Of a stretch of DNA of 43,272 bases, positions 23,945 through 32,950 are shown piece after piece. The position numbers and the translations under genes were made by a program. The DNA comes from a virus. The stretch's first letter is position 1; every line of letters begins with the position of its first letter. Below the pieces are notes generated by a model. The model had not been told where the DNA came from and ran no database searches. It was given only the letters and a program-made list of their open reading frames with translations. The stretch spans positions 1-43,272 of IMG/VR virus record IMGVR_UViG_3300032291_002993. One strand, written 5' to 3'.

Positions 23945-23967
23945 AAAAGCTTTCATTTTTGAAAGCT
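23945..23967 (-). terminator. Terminator between the 78-residue gene and ssb
   Basis: The 7-bp stem AGCTTTC/GAAAGCT with a 6-nt loop is followed on the coding strand by TTTG-TT. Modest GC content, so partial termination is likely. Confidence 0.5.
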
Positions 23968-23993
23968 CGTGATTTGTTTAATTATATTTTTGA

Positions 23994-24230
23994 TTAATAT
24001 ATATCTTCTTCATCCTCATTATCAGTAACATCAAATGTTTTTAGGAAATCTATTAATGTTAAAGATGGGTTGCTGTCAGCTGTTTCCATCAATTTATTTA
24101 CAAGTTCTGAATGATCTGTACTTGATAAATTATCATATATATTTTCTTCACTAACATTACCCCATGCACTTTCAGTAATTAGTCCAGCTAATTTCTGCAT
24201 TCTTTTTATTTCGTTTAATTGATTTTTCAT
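23994..24230 (-). CDS. Small phage protein with MQKLAG motif
   Basis: 78 residues. The N-terminus NEIKRMQKLAGLITES is a short helical motif I associate with many small proteins of large aquatic phages; its role is unknown. The C-terminus is acidic (DVTDNEDEEDIY). The ATG lies only 3 nt after an ATATTTATA element, so a transcript from it would be leaderless. Confidence 0.6.
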   Translation of the reverse strand: MKNQLNEIKRMQKLAGLITESAWGNVSEENIYDNLSSTDHSELVNKLMETADSNPSLTLIDFLKTFDVTDNEDEEDIY

Positions 24231-24233
24231 ATA

Positions 24234-24242
24234 TATAAATAT
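24234..24242 (-). promoter_or_regulatory. ATATTTATA element at the start of the 78-residue gene
   Basis: ATATTTATA on the coding strand, 3 nt before ATG at 24230, in the 19-nt gap between two genes. The short distance argues for caution in calling it a promoter. Confidence 0.25.
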
Positions 24243-24249
24243 AACAAAC

Positions 24250-24672
24250 TTAGCTGAGGTTAACTATCTTATATATAGATGTTTCTAATTTTCTCAAATC
24301 AGGACCATTTGTTAATAAAATAGTATTTTTATAATCACTCCAATTAACTATAAATCTAGGATCAACAACTCCATTATTTAATGTTTTTATTAAAGTATTT
24401 AAAGCATTTATAGTGTATAAAGAATTTGATTCTTTTTTTCTATGAAGTAGGATTGTATTAGGTAATACAGTTGTAGAACTTAAATTACCTGGATCGATAT
24501 TGTAAGTACATATAAGTTCATCACTATCCTTAGATTCCAAAATGAAAATCTTATTGAATAAGATAGTATAGCGACCTTTAATAGTCTCTAATGTAGTCTC
24601 TATGTCTTCCTTCTTTGAGAAGGTTGCGAACAACTTATTTGCCAATTCTTGTATAGTTATATTATATTCCAT
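24250..24672 (-). CDS. Hypothetical 140-residue phage protein
   Basis: 140 residues. Alternating beta-strand pattern with ELICTYNI, LPNTILLHRKKES and LYTINALNTLIKTLNNG, ending in NWSDYKNTILLTNG. This resembles conserved uncharacterised proteins of T4-like aquatic phages in my memory; no motif gives a function. It lies 7 nt after the polymerase-like gene and is probably co-transcribed with it. Confidence 0.6.
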   Translation of the reverse strand: MEYNITIQELANKLFATFSKKEDIETTLETIKGRYTILFNKIFILESKDSDELICTYNIDPGNLSSTTVLPNTILLHRKKESNSLYTINALNTLIKTLNNGVVDPRFIVNWSDYKNTILLTNGPDLRKLETSIYKIVNLS

Positions 24673-24679
24673 AAATATA

Positions 24680-25924
24680 TTATTTTTTAATCAAAGCGCC
24701 ATAATTTTCACCAACATTCATGTGTGTTGGAAATCCTCCTGCTTCTAATTCTTGTTTAATTTTAGGTAATAATTCTTTTATTTCTGATTTATCAATATCT
24801 AGTAATATTGAATCGTAAGTGTATAATACTATTTTAGTTTTTTTATTATTTAATAATTTTAATACGCGTTCTAATGTAATTACATTATAGTATGTCTCAT
24901 ATGACTGGATTATATAACTTAATAATTTATTTTTAGTTGGTTGTTCAATTTGTGATTTATCTAAAGTTATTGTTGCTAATTTTAGTTTACCATCACTATT
25001 AAAATTAAACCACATTTCATCTAAGTATTCATTTAGTTTTTTAAAGAATGGTATATCTTTATACTCTTCTCTAATACCTCCATATATGTTTTGGAACATT
25101 ACTTCTTTAGGTACTTCATCATATGGTTCACCAGAAAATTTATAATCTATTATACTAGATATGATTCGAGGATGATAAGCACTATAATCAAATTCAACTA
25201 AAACATAGTTATTAGGTTCAAAAGATTTACGTGCGTTGCCTTTGGGTAAAGCGGCGAAATTAACCCCATTAAAGGCGTTTGACGGGCGGGTAGTTAAATT
25301 ATATAAATTGTATTGACCAAAAACTGTATTTCCGTATATCGAATTATCTTTCCAGTTTACTTCAAAATGTTTATGAAATTGTTTTGGTTCAATACCTATA
25401 CCATTTTTTTCAATTTGGTAAAATACATCTGTACTTCTGGTATTTAAAAATTCATTAATTTCATCATCTGTAAATTGTTTTATCTCATTATATATATTTT
25501 CCCACTTTTCATAATGTTTTGGGATAGGTATTAAATCATTTACTTCTGGAAGGTAATATTTTTGATGATTGAAATCTATATGAACTTTAGTGTCATAAAC
25601 AGTTTCATCATAATATTTGATAAAGTTTACATCATATAAATTATCTGGTTTTAAATAATATTGATGGTATTTTTTATCTAATAAAAATACTTTGTCTTGT
25701 TGTTCAATATATGATTTAACATCTTCCCAATTTAAACTAAATGCTTCACTATGGTTGATAGGTAATATATATCCTTTATCTCCATCATTATAATAGACTA
25801 AACATGGTTTTGTTAAGGAAGGATGACGATTATCATTTAATGTGATAATACTAACAAAACACGATTCTGTCTTGTTATTGAATAGTGCATCTAACTGTTC
25901 TTTCGTCTCAACTATATAGTACAT
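24680..25924 (-). CDS. Divergent family A DNA polymerase
   Basis: 414 residues. Polymerase motifs: TTRPSNAFNGVNFAALPKG (211-229, like T-x-R-x-S ... QNIP), motif A VEFDYSAYHPRII (243-255, catalytic Asp246), a reduced O-helix KEVMFQNIYGG (Lys273, Phe277, Tyr281) and motif C LYTYDSILLDID (368-378, Asp371 with Ser where HDE is usual). The N-terminal 150 residues have the size of a 3'-5' exonuclease domain but show no Asp-x-Glu triad. T4-like phages normally carry a family B enzyme, so this may be the replicase of an unusual lineage or an accessory enzyme. Template-directed synthesis is likely; proofreading is doubtful. Confidence 0.75.
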   Translation of the reverse strand: MYYIVETKEQLDALFNNKTESCFVSIITLNDNRHPSLTKPCLVYYNDGDKGYILPINHSEAFSLNWEDVKSYIEQQDKVFLLDKKYHQYYLKPDNLYDVNFIKYYDETVYDTKVHIDFNHQKYYLPEVNDLIPIPKHYEKWENIYNEIKQFTDDEINEFLNTRSTDVFYQIEKNGIGIEPKQFHKHFEVNWKDNSIYGNTVFGQYNLYNLTTRPSNAFNGVNFAALPKGNARKSFEPNNYVLVEFDYSAYHPRIISSIIDYKFSGEPYDEVPKEVMFQNIYGGIREEYKDIPFFKKLNEYLDEMWFNFNSDGKLKLATITLDKSQIEQPTKNKLLSYIIQSYETYYNVITLERVLKLLNNKKTKIVLYTYDSILLDIDKSEIKELLPKIKQELEAGGFPTHMNVGENYGALIKK

Positions 25925-25973
25925 AACCTCAATTGTAAACCGAATATATAATAAATTATCCGGATTGCCAAAT

Positions 25974-26582
25974 TTACTTGGTTGAGAATTGAAGTGGATT
26001 TGTTAGATATGTAGATATATTTTTTATTGTTTTAGATGCTTCTTGTATTGAACGAGAGTTTGTATCTTTAATACCTGATTTAGTTCTAATATTATTATTA
26101 TATTCATCTAATATAGGACCTGTTAATTGCCACAATAATGTAGTAGTATTATATTGATTAATTAAATTCTTATCAGTAGAAAAATTTTTATAGTTATTAT
26201 AATTTGATTCAATTATATAAGGTTGTTTTGAATTTTTTAATTCAGAAATATATCTTACAAAATATCCATTATTATAATCTAATTCAGTTGGTTGTATAAA
26301 ATCACTTTTTAGTAAAGGAGTTGTTAAATCTATATTAAAACGTTTTGAAAAAGGATAAGCTATTATGCCATCTTTAGCTATACTATTAGCAGTGATATCT
26401 ATATTAGGAGAAATTAAACTAATTAATAATATTGATAAAGAAGTATGATCTTTTCCTGACCAATATCTACCTTGGTTATCTTTATGATAATATCCTTTAT
26501 ACAACTGTTGGGTATGACTTAATACAAAATCATATCCTTGTGTATATCCAGTTTCTATTATTTGTGATTTAGATATATACAT
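25974..26582 (-). CDS. Hypothetical structural-region protein
   Basis: 202 residues, not recognised by family. Starts 1 nt after the hub-like gene, so probably a virion or assembly protein. Tyr/Asn-rich; LYKGYYHKDNQGRYWSGKDH (near 28-47) looks like a short beta-hairpin repeat. Last gene of the structural run. Confidence 0.55.
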   Translation of the reverse strand: MYISKSQIIETGYTQGYDFVLSHTQQLYKGYYHKDNQGRYWSGKDHTSLSILLISLISPNIDITANSIAKDGIIAYPFSKRFNIDLTTPLLKSDFIQPTELDYNNGYFVRYISELKNSKQPYIIESNYNNYKNFSTDKNLINQYNTTTLLWQLTGPILDEYNNNIRTKSGIKDTNSRSIQEASKTIKNISTYLTNPLQFSTK

Positions 26583-26583
26583 T

Positions 26584-29500
26584 TTATTTAACTAATTTAA
26601 ATCTTTTCTGTGGGGTATACCAGGGTAATGTGTATATTTGATTTGATTCTAAAGATTTACTATGTCCTGATCCATTTACGTCAACCTGACCACTCTCAGC
26701 ACTCCAATTTTTTGCTATATAATCCTTTATTTGTATTAAATAAAATAAACGTAAATCATTCAATTTTAAAAATCTATTATCCTCTGATTTTCGATAAGTT
26801 TCTGTTTCAGGATATGATATATTTTTAACAAATTTACTATGAAGTGATGAAATTGGAGTATTGTTAAAATATCTGTATATAAATACATCATTAGCTGACA
26901 CACTAAATGCTAAAGTATCTCCTGATCCTAAACTTCTTCTGTTTAATACTTCATATTTTTGGAATTCATTTAATCTAGTATCTAATTTTCTTGTTACACC
27001 ATCTGCTAAAGTGTATGATGTTAGATCTGAAAAGCTATTGTATGGAAAATCAGGCTGGTTTGGTGTTTTTTTAGCTTCTGACCACCATTTGTATAAATAA
27101 CCACCTGTAGGATTATTAATATCAAAAAACGGAATAGACTTTCCAATAATGATTTCTACAGCTTGTTTTATACCACTATTTTTCCCTCCTGTATCTTTTT
27201 GTCCATCTATATCTTGTAAATAATCATCCCAACTAATTGCATTATCTGATGAATCATTACCACTAAAAAATCCTCCTGGCCTATTACTAAATGTTTTTGG
27301 TAAGGATTCTGTACCTTTTATAAATTCACGATTATATTTATTACCATTTGATAAAATATTAATAGTTAAATAAATCATATAATCCGCCATAGCGTTACCT
27401 ATATAACTATTTTTTCTTATTTCTTTACGAAGAGATGCGATTGCTGATTTTAATTTTAATTTATTATCTAATGATAGTTTTTTAGAGATTTTATCATTAT
27501 CAAGTAAACAGATTTGAGTTTTTAATACTGTTACCCAATCATTTCTTTGTAAAGAATGAGATACACCTGTTACAATAAAACCAATATTACTTTTAGCATA
27601 TTGGGATGGTAAAATTGATTTATCAATAGTAAAAATTTGACCTATAATAAAACCTCCAATTCCATCTAATGTTATTTCTAATTCAAACGGTATTATAGCT
27701 TTAAAATCAATATCTTTACCATTAAACTGCATTAAAAATGTTTTTAATAAAGTACTAGCATTAGTTATTTCATTATCTGCTGGTACTCTAATAACATCCC
27801 ATGTAGTATTCCCCCCAGCACTTGCTCCTCCTGATATAATCATAGGAGTTCCTAAAACTTTACGTTTAATATATCCTGATATGGTCGCTATATTACTATA
27901 TAAATCATAATAATATTTTAATTCACTAGGTATAGTACTACCATCAGAAAAAGTAGCTGAGTTTGTTTGTAGATTAGTAAAATTAATATTTTTTATAACT
28001 CTGTCTTTTATACCTTTATTAAATTCTTGTTGTGTGGATGAATATATATCACCTATGTTTTGTCCTTCTCCTGATGCTGCCGCTCCGATAGCTATCATAG
28101 AAGCTTGTTCAGAGAATATTCGTGAATTAATTTTTACATCTCTACATATACTTTTTAAACCAACTAAATCAAATTTAAATTTAGAAGAAGATGAACCATC
28201 TGGATCTGTTGAAACTTCTAAATACTTAGCATCAATAATTTGTATAGTATTTCGTTGAGTATATAATTTAAAATCATTAATTCCTCCTAAAGAGTGTGAT
28301 ATATTCTCTAATAAATCTTCTAAAAATTCTAAAACAGAAACACCAGAACTACTTCCTGCTTTACTTCTATATATATCTATTAATTTTTGTATAGAAATAT
28401 ATATATTACCTATTCTACCTAAAACTACATCTGATTTTTTATATGTAAAAGAATATTCAGGACTTATTGTAGTTTTGCTTGTCCATTGAGCATTACCTAC
28501 TGATGTGTCTATTGTATAAAAATATGGATTAAAACCTTCGCTATTATCTGATATAAATGTAGCAAAATCATTTCTAATTAAACAAGTTGTAGGATCTACA
28601 GATACTGAATCTTCACTAGCTAAACATGGTGTCTCAAAAGGCATTACAATACTAACAATAGGTTTATTATTAGTATCTTTAAGTAAAAAATGAGAATTTA
28701 AAATAGCTATTACTTGGTCTAAAACTATATATTCAATAGCAGTACCATCATTTAAAGCATCCGCTGGTTTTAACCATGATGCACTATGAAAATCTTCTAG
28801 AATTACATCTTTTATATCACCGTTTGAATTAATAACTTGTTTAAGAGTAGTATTTCGTACTTGTTCTTTAATATTATTAAATGTATTTTCTACTTGTTCT
28901 TTAATTAAATCAGTATTATTTTTTCTAAGTGCTTCATCTTCAGGAACATTAGTATCGAATTTAACATAAAATTCTCCCTTTTTATCATATATTTCTGTTT
29001 GATTATCATGAGCTTTTATATTAAGAAATAATTTTTCAAATAAACTTAATGTAGGTTTTTCTACAGCATTTCCTTCTGAATTAATGGTATTTTCTAAAGC
29101 AATATCATTTTTATTATTATTATCAACTATTGTATAAGGATTATTACTAACTTTAATTGAAGATATTGCTTCACCACGTGATATTAAAACTGTTGTACAT
29201 TCAAATCCTCCATTTGATAACATCTGCCATGAAAAGTTTTGAATATATCCTAACATAGCATCATAATTACCATTATAAGCAGATATACCACTATCTATTT
29301 TATTATATATTTCATCTTCAGTTAAAGATGAGAATGGATCTATTTTAGATTTAGTAAAATTAGCAATTTTTATTTTATTAGGATAAGTATTTATTCCATT
29401 TTGACCATGTTTATCATGATCTAGATATTGAGACCACCCCCATTCTAAAAGAACAGTATATCCTACTCTCATGAATAATATTTCTAACTCATCTAATTGA

Positions 29501-30033
29501 TGTTTATCCCAACAGAAAAATTTAACAGTAGCTTGTCTTAAAGAACCATATGCTCCTTTATTAATAACATCAATTGATGTAATACCAGGCATAGGTCTAT
29601 AGCCAAATTGTCTATAATCTGATCTTAATGCTCCGTTGTCTATATTACTAGCGTAAATTGATGAATCTTTACCAACACCTTCTCTTAAATTAAAACTATT
29701 AGAATTTGAATTATAATATTGAGTACCTCCTTCTAAAACATATTTTTTAGATAAATCATCTCCTTCATAAAGACATTTTTCTTTAGGTTTACCATTTTTA
29801 TCAAGAATTGGTTTACCTGTAGTTTTATCTATTTCTTTTGAACAACCAACACTAGCATTAACAAAAGATACCATTCTTACCCAGCTATTTTTACTAGTAG
29901 TATATTGTAAAAAATTCTCGTCTCTAGGTTTTAAACCTACTTGGTTATCATCATTAATTTGACTAACAACTTTTTCACGAGCTTTTAATTGAGCTGCTAT
30001 TTCTGGGTTTATTGTACCTTTAAAAATGGACAT
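26584..30033 (-). CDS. Large baseplate hub-like structural protein
   Basis: 1149 residues, the largest gene here. GYRPMPGITSIDV (144-156), GSLRQATVKFFCWDKHQL (163-180) and LEILFMRVGYTVLLEWGW (183-200) are strong markers of a virion protein conserved in large aquatic phages. A later segment IGFIVTGVSHSLQRNDWVT resembles the end of gp27/gpD-type hub domains. It is expected to form part of the central baseplate hub below the tube, in a block with gp53-like and tape-measure genes. No lysozyme motif was recognised. Two Cys pairs in the first 100 residues could bind metal. Confidence 0.65.
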   Translation of the reverse strand: MSIFKGTINPEIAAQLKAREKVVSQINDDNQVGLKPRDENFLQYTTSKNSWVRMVSFVNASVGCSKEIDKTTGKPILDKNGKPKEKCLYEGDDLSKKYVLEGGTQYYNSNSNSFNLREGVGKDSSIYASNIDNGALRSDYRQFGYRPMPGITSIDVINKGAYGSLRQATVKFFCWDKHQLDELEILFMRVGYTVLLEWGWSQYLDHDKHGQNGINTYPNKIKIANFTKSKIDPFSSLTEDEIYNKIDSGISAYNGNYDAMLGYIQNFSWQMLSNGGFECTTVLISRGEAISSIKVSNNPYTIVDNNNKNDIALENTINSEGNAVEKPTLSLFEKLFLNIKAHDNQTEIYDKKGEFYVKFDTNVPEDEALRKNNTDLIKEQVENTFNNIKEQVRNTTLKQVINSNGDIKDVILEDFHSASWLKPADALNDGTAIEYIVLDQVIAILNSHFLLKDTNNKPIVSIVMPFETPCLASEDSVSVDPTTCLIRNDFATFISDNSEGFNPYFYTIDTSVGNAQWTSKTTISPEYSFTYKKSDVVLGRIGNIYISIQKLIDIYRSKAGSSSGVSVLEFLEDLLENISHSLGGINDFKLYTQRNTIQIIDAKYLEVSTDPDGSSSSKFKFDLVGLKSICRDVKINSRIFSEQASMIAIGAAASGEGQNIGDIYSSTQQEFNKGIKDRVIKNINFTNLQTNSATFSDGSTIPSELKYYYDLYSNIATISGYIKRKVLGTPMIISGGASAGGNTTWDVIRVPADNEITNASTLLKTFLMQFNGKDIDFKAIIPFELEITLDGIGGFIIGQIFTIDKSILPSQYAKSNIGFIVTGVSHSLQRNDWVTVLKTQICLLDNDKISKKLSLDNKLKLKSAIASLRKEIRKNSYIGNAMADYMIYLTINILSNGNKYNREFIKGTESLPKTFSNRPGGFFSGNDSSDNAISWDDYLQDIDGQKDTGGKNSGIKQAVEIIIGKSIPFFDINNPTGGYLYKWWSEAKKTPNQPDFPYNSFSDLTSYTLADGVTRKLDTRLNEFQKYEVLNRRSLGSGDTLAFSVSANDVFIYRYFNNTPISSLHSKFVKNISYPETETYRKSEDNRFLKLNDLRLFYLIQIKDYIAKNWSAESGQVDVNGSGHSKSLESNQIYTLPWYTPQKRFKLVK

Positions 30034-30040
30034 AACTTTA

Positions 30041-30358
30041 TTATGAATTTAATTGATTAAAATCATTTAATATTTGATTAATATCACTAGGAATTCTTAA
30101 TTGATAACCAAGTGTTGGATATAAGGAATCATTTGGTAAATCAGGATTAGCAATAGATAATATCCACCATAAGGTAGAATCATTATAAAATTGATAAGCT
30201 AAATTATCTAATCTATCTCCTCTCATAGTATATAAATATACATCACTTTCTGATAAAGGAATATCAGGATATCTAACTGATTCTCTATATTTAATTACTT
30301 TGGGGTATTGTACTGTTGGTACAGTTTGAATTATCGGTACATTATCATAGCGTTCCAT
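30041..30358 (-). CDS. Baseplate wedge gp53-like protein with LysM-like domain
   Basis: 105 residues. GDRLDNLAYQFYNDSTLWWI followed by SIANPDLPNDSLYPTLGYQL and RIP is the LysM-like fold used by gp53-type wedge proteins. The conserved G-D-x-L-x-x-L-A core and final LRIP agree well. It sits 7 nt from the hub-like gene and 28 nt from the 652-residue gene. It would link wedges around the hub. Confidence 0.75.
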   Translation of the reverse strand: MERYDNVPIIQTVPTVQYPKVIKYRESVRYPDIPLSESDVYLYTMRGDRLDNLAYQFYNDSTLWWILSIANPDLPNDSLYPTLGYQLRIPSDINQILNDFNQLNS

Positions 30359-30361
30359 GAT

Positions 30362-30370
30362 AATAAATAT
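30362..30370 (-). promoter_or_regulatory. ATATTTATT element upstream of gp53-like gene
   Basis: One-mismatch copy of the ATATTTATA element, 3 nt before ATG at 30358; too close for a normal leader. Confidence 0.2.
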
Positions 30371-30386
30371 GAATTTTATTAAGAAT

Positions 30387-32345
30387 TTAATCTAAATAAA
30401 TATTTTTAGCTTCTGATTCTTTAGTATCCCAATTTTCTCCAGCTTGACCAGGATATGCCTTTTTATCAAGAGTAATAAATGGAGCGTTAATAGTATTGGT
30501 GCCATTATCATATTTAGTTTTTCTTGGTAAAAAAGTATGGATTGGTTTAAATGATAAAGCTACTTTAATATGTTTTGGAACTTCATATTGTCCATTTCTT
30601 TCACCAACTTCATTTATACCTATTTCCCAACCTGTTTCTAACATTCCTGATAGTTTAATGTCTGTAAATACACCTGGTTGTCTGTATAAATAGTCTCCTA
30701 CTGTTAAATAACCTATATTACCTCGCATTTTATTTCCAGATGAATAATCAGGAGTGAATGATGACATTAAATAATTTAATTTTTGGTATATAGGTTTCAT
30801 TTCAGCGTCAGAGTGGGCATGTAGCGTAAATGCTACACTTATATCTCTTGTAAATCCTTCATAAACATAAAATTCTTCACCTCTACCCATATAACGATAT
30901 GGATTCCATTTAGCATTCATCCCGTCATTAAAATCATCTAAATATGCTCTAAATGCTAATACATCTGTATTTAATTCTTTAATATTATTAACAGAAACAG
31001 TAGGAGAATCATTATTTAAAAATTCAATTCTAAATTTAATAATATCACGACCAAAATAACCACTTACTTCTTTATTTTTTCTACTTAAATATTGTCTATG
31101 ATCACCTTCTTCATTATTTGATTTTAAAGAATTTTGATAAAAAACTTGACTATTAACTACATTAATAGCATTAATAGCATCTACTGTAGATTTAAGTTTT
31201 ATATTATTAGGACCAACTTCACTAGTACCTACACCTATTCTAGATTGGATATTACTTAATCTATAATTAGAATGAAGATGTATTGAAAAATCAGCATTTT
31301 TATTAGCTCCAAAATACTCTTCAGATTGTTGAGATCTTCTTTTAGCTTCTTCTTCTAATTGAGATGCTTCTTTATTTAATTGATTAGCTTTATTATTAAG
31401 ATAAGCTGATTCATTATTATAATTATCTACAACAGAATAAGCTGATAGTTTAGTGTCTTGATCTTCACTTGGATCTATATTTTCCTCGTAAAAATCTGCT
31501 GATGTTTTAAGATTATCTGCTTGAAATCGTAAATTATTTGCTTTATTAAATTTAGTAGAAGCTTGATTAAATTGTGATCTAGTATCTTGTCTAAATTTTA
31601 ATGTTCCTGTATTAGCATTATTTCTGTATATTTCAAAATATTTTTTAAGACCATTATATGATAAAAAATTAAAAAATTCTTTATCTGTTTTTAATGTAGT
31701 TGTTTTTATAGAAGTATTACCAATACCGTAAACTGAAGATGCACCACCATTATATGATGATAAAATAGTAGGAGTAGTTCCTGAAGTGTTTGAAGATATT
31801 TTATCTAAATAACCTACTAATCTATTATTACTATTTTTAGAATTTTCTATAGTTATTTTTTCATAATTATAACCATTAATATTTCCTAAACTATCTCCTT
31901 CTAAAAATCCAACTCCTCCTATAGGAGTTAAACCATGTCTAATAATATGCCCACCAATGGCATTAACAGGGATTTGAGCTAAAGTATTTAGACCTAAATT
32001 ATATGTTCTTGTTGGATTACTATTCGCAAAATTAGTAATTTTATTAATAACTCCATTTACTTGAGTAGGAGATGAAGCTGGAATTAATACTTCTAATTTA
32101 GGATTAGATAATTGTAATCCAACTTGTTTAGCTACAAATAATACACCTTTACCAGATGCAAAAAATTTACCTATACGGGCTGTATCTCTAGCAGATGATA
32201 TACCTACATTTAAAAGTCCACCGCGTATTAAACCATCATCAAAATTATTATATCTAATTGATGGAATTGTTGGTTTATTATTAAAGTTCTGATTATAAGC
32301 GGATGCTAAATCAGACCATGCGTTGTCTAGTTTTAAAAAAGGCAT
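30387..32345 (-). CDS. Tail/baseplate structural protein
   Basis: 652 residues. The C-terminal 230 residues hold the strongly patterned FRAYLDDFNDGMNAKWNPYR, GRGEEFYVYEGFTRDISVAF, YQKLNYLMSSFTPDYSSG and GNIGYLTVGDYLYRQPGVFT, typical of a structural protein shared by large aquatic myoviruses. Residues about 255-345 are Gln/Asn/Lys-rich helices, likely coiled coil. By position it may correspond to a tube-initiator or wedge component (gp48/gp54 region), but the exact counterpart is not certain. Confidence 0.65.
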   Translation of the reverse strand: MPFLKLDNAWSDLASAYNQNFNNKPTIPSIRYNNFDDGLIRGGLLNVGISSARDTARIGKFFASGKGVLFVAKQVGLQLSNPKLEVLIPASSPTQVNGVINKITNFANSNPTRTYNLGLNTLAQIPVNAIGGHIIRHGLTPIGGVGFLEGDSLGNINGYNYEKITIENSKNSNNRLVGYLDKISSNTSGTTPTILSSYNGGASSVYGIGNTSIKTTTLKTDKEFFNFLSYNGLKKYFEIYRNNANTGTLKFRQDTRSQFNQASTKFNKANNLRFQADNLKTSADFYEENIDPSEDQDTKLSAYSVVDNYNNESAYLNNKANQLNKEASQLEEEAKRRSQQSEEYFGANKNADFSIHLHSNYRLSNIQSRIGVGTSEVGPNNIKLKSTVDAINAINVVNSQVFYQNSLKSNNEEGDHRQYLSRKNKEVSGYFGRDIIKFRIEFLNNDSPTVSVNNIKELNTDVLAFRAYLDDFNDGMNAKWNPYRYMGRGEEFYVYEGFTRDISVAFTLHAHSDAEMKPIYQKLNYLMSSFTPDYSSGNKMRGNIGYLTVGDYLYRQPGVFTDIKLSGMLETGWEIGINEVGERNGQYEVPKHIKVALSFKPIHTFLPRKTKYDNGTNTINAPFITLDKKAYPGQAGENWDTKESEAKNIYLD

Positions 32346-32355
32346 AAATTATATA

Positions 32356-32925
32356 TTAGTATCTTCCTTCTTGAGGACCGTTGTCTTTATAAACTTTACC
32401 TACTGGTATACCGTTACTATCTAATTTAGATGGAGACACAAATGTTGTAAATCTACCTTTACCGTAAAATCTACCAGTTAATAAATCTTGAGAAGATTTT
32501 AATCCGTTATTTTTAGCTAAAGCTTGAATATCAGAAGTAGATAATTGACCTATATTTTCAAAATTAGGACCTTGTTTCCCACCTAAACCTAATTGACTAA
32601 ATTCTAATCTTTTATCTAAAGTAAAGCCCGTACCTGACGTTGAATTAAATTGTGATGGAACACCGGCATTTGTTGAACCTAGTTGATTAACATACTGTAA
32701 TGGTGTTTTACCGTCAATATCTAATGATGATGGTACTACTTTTACACGGTTAGGAGCTTGTCCATATGTTCTTCCGTCAGTTAAATCTTGTGATGATATT
32801 AGTATATTGTTTTTAGCTAAAGCTTGAATATTTGAAGAAGAACGTTGCCCTTCATTTTCAAACGCAGGACCTTGTTGTCCTTTTAAACTTATTGTACTGT
32901 CTTTTAATTTATCAAATAATGCCAT
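32356..32925 (-). CDS. Structural-region protein with an internal duplication
   Basis: 189 residues. Two copies of a roughly 40-residue unit: GQQGPAFENEGQRSSS then IQALAKNNILISSQDLTDGR, and GKQGPNFENIGQLSTS then IQALAKNNGLKSSQDLLTGR. Each copy ends in a R-x-YG turn. Gly/Ser/Asn-rich, no membrane segment. Between tape measure and the 652-residue gene, so probably a virion or assembly component. Confidence 0.6.
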   Translation of the reverse strand: MALFDKLKDSTISLKGQQGPAFENEGQRSSSNIQALAKNNILISSQDLTDGRTYGQAPNRVKVVPSSLDIDGKTPLQYVNQLGSTNAGVPSQFNSTSGTGFTLDKRLEFSQLGLGGKQGPNFENIGQLSTSDIQALAKNNGLKSSQDLLTGRFYGKGRFTTFVSPSKLDSNGIPVGKVYKDNGPQEGRY

Positions 32926-32941
32926 AATTGTTATTGTTTAG

Positions 32942-32950
32942 TATAAATAT
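32942..32950 (-). promoter_or_regulatory. ATATTTATA element upstream of the duplicated-unit gene
   Basis: ATATTTATA on the coding strand 17 nt before ATG at 32925; it touches the tape-measure stop codon. Followed by CTAAAC, as at 36442 and 662 where AAAC also follows. Confidence 0.4.
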
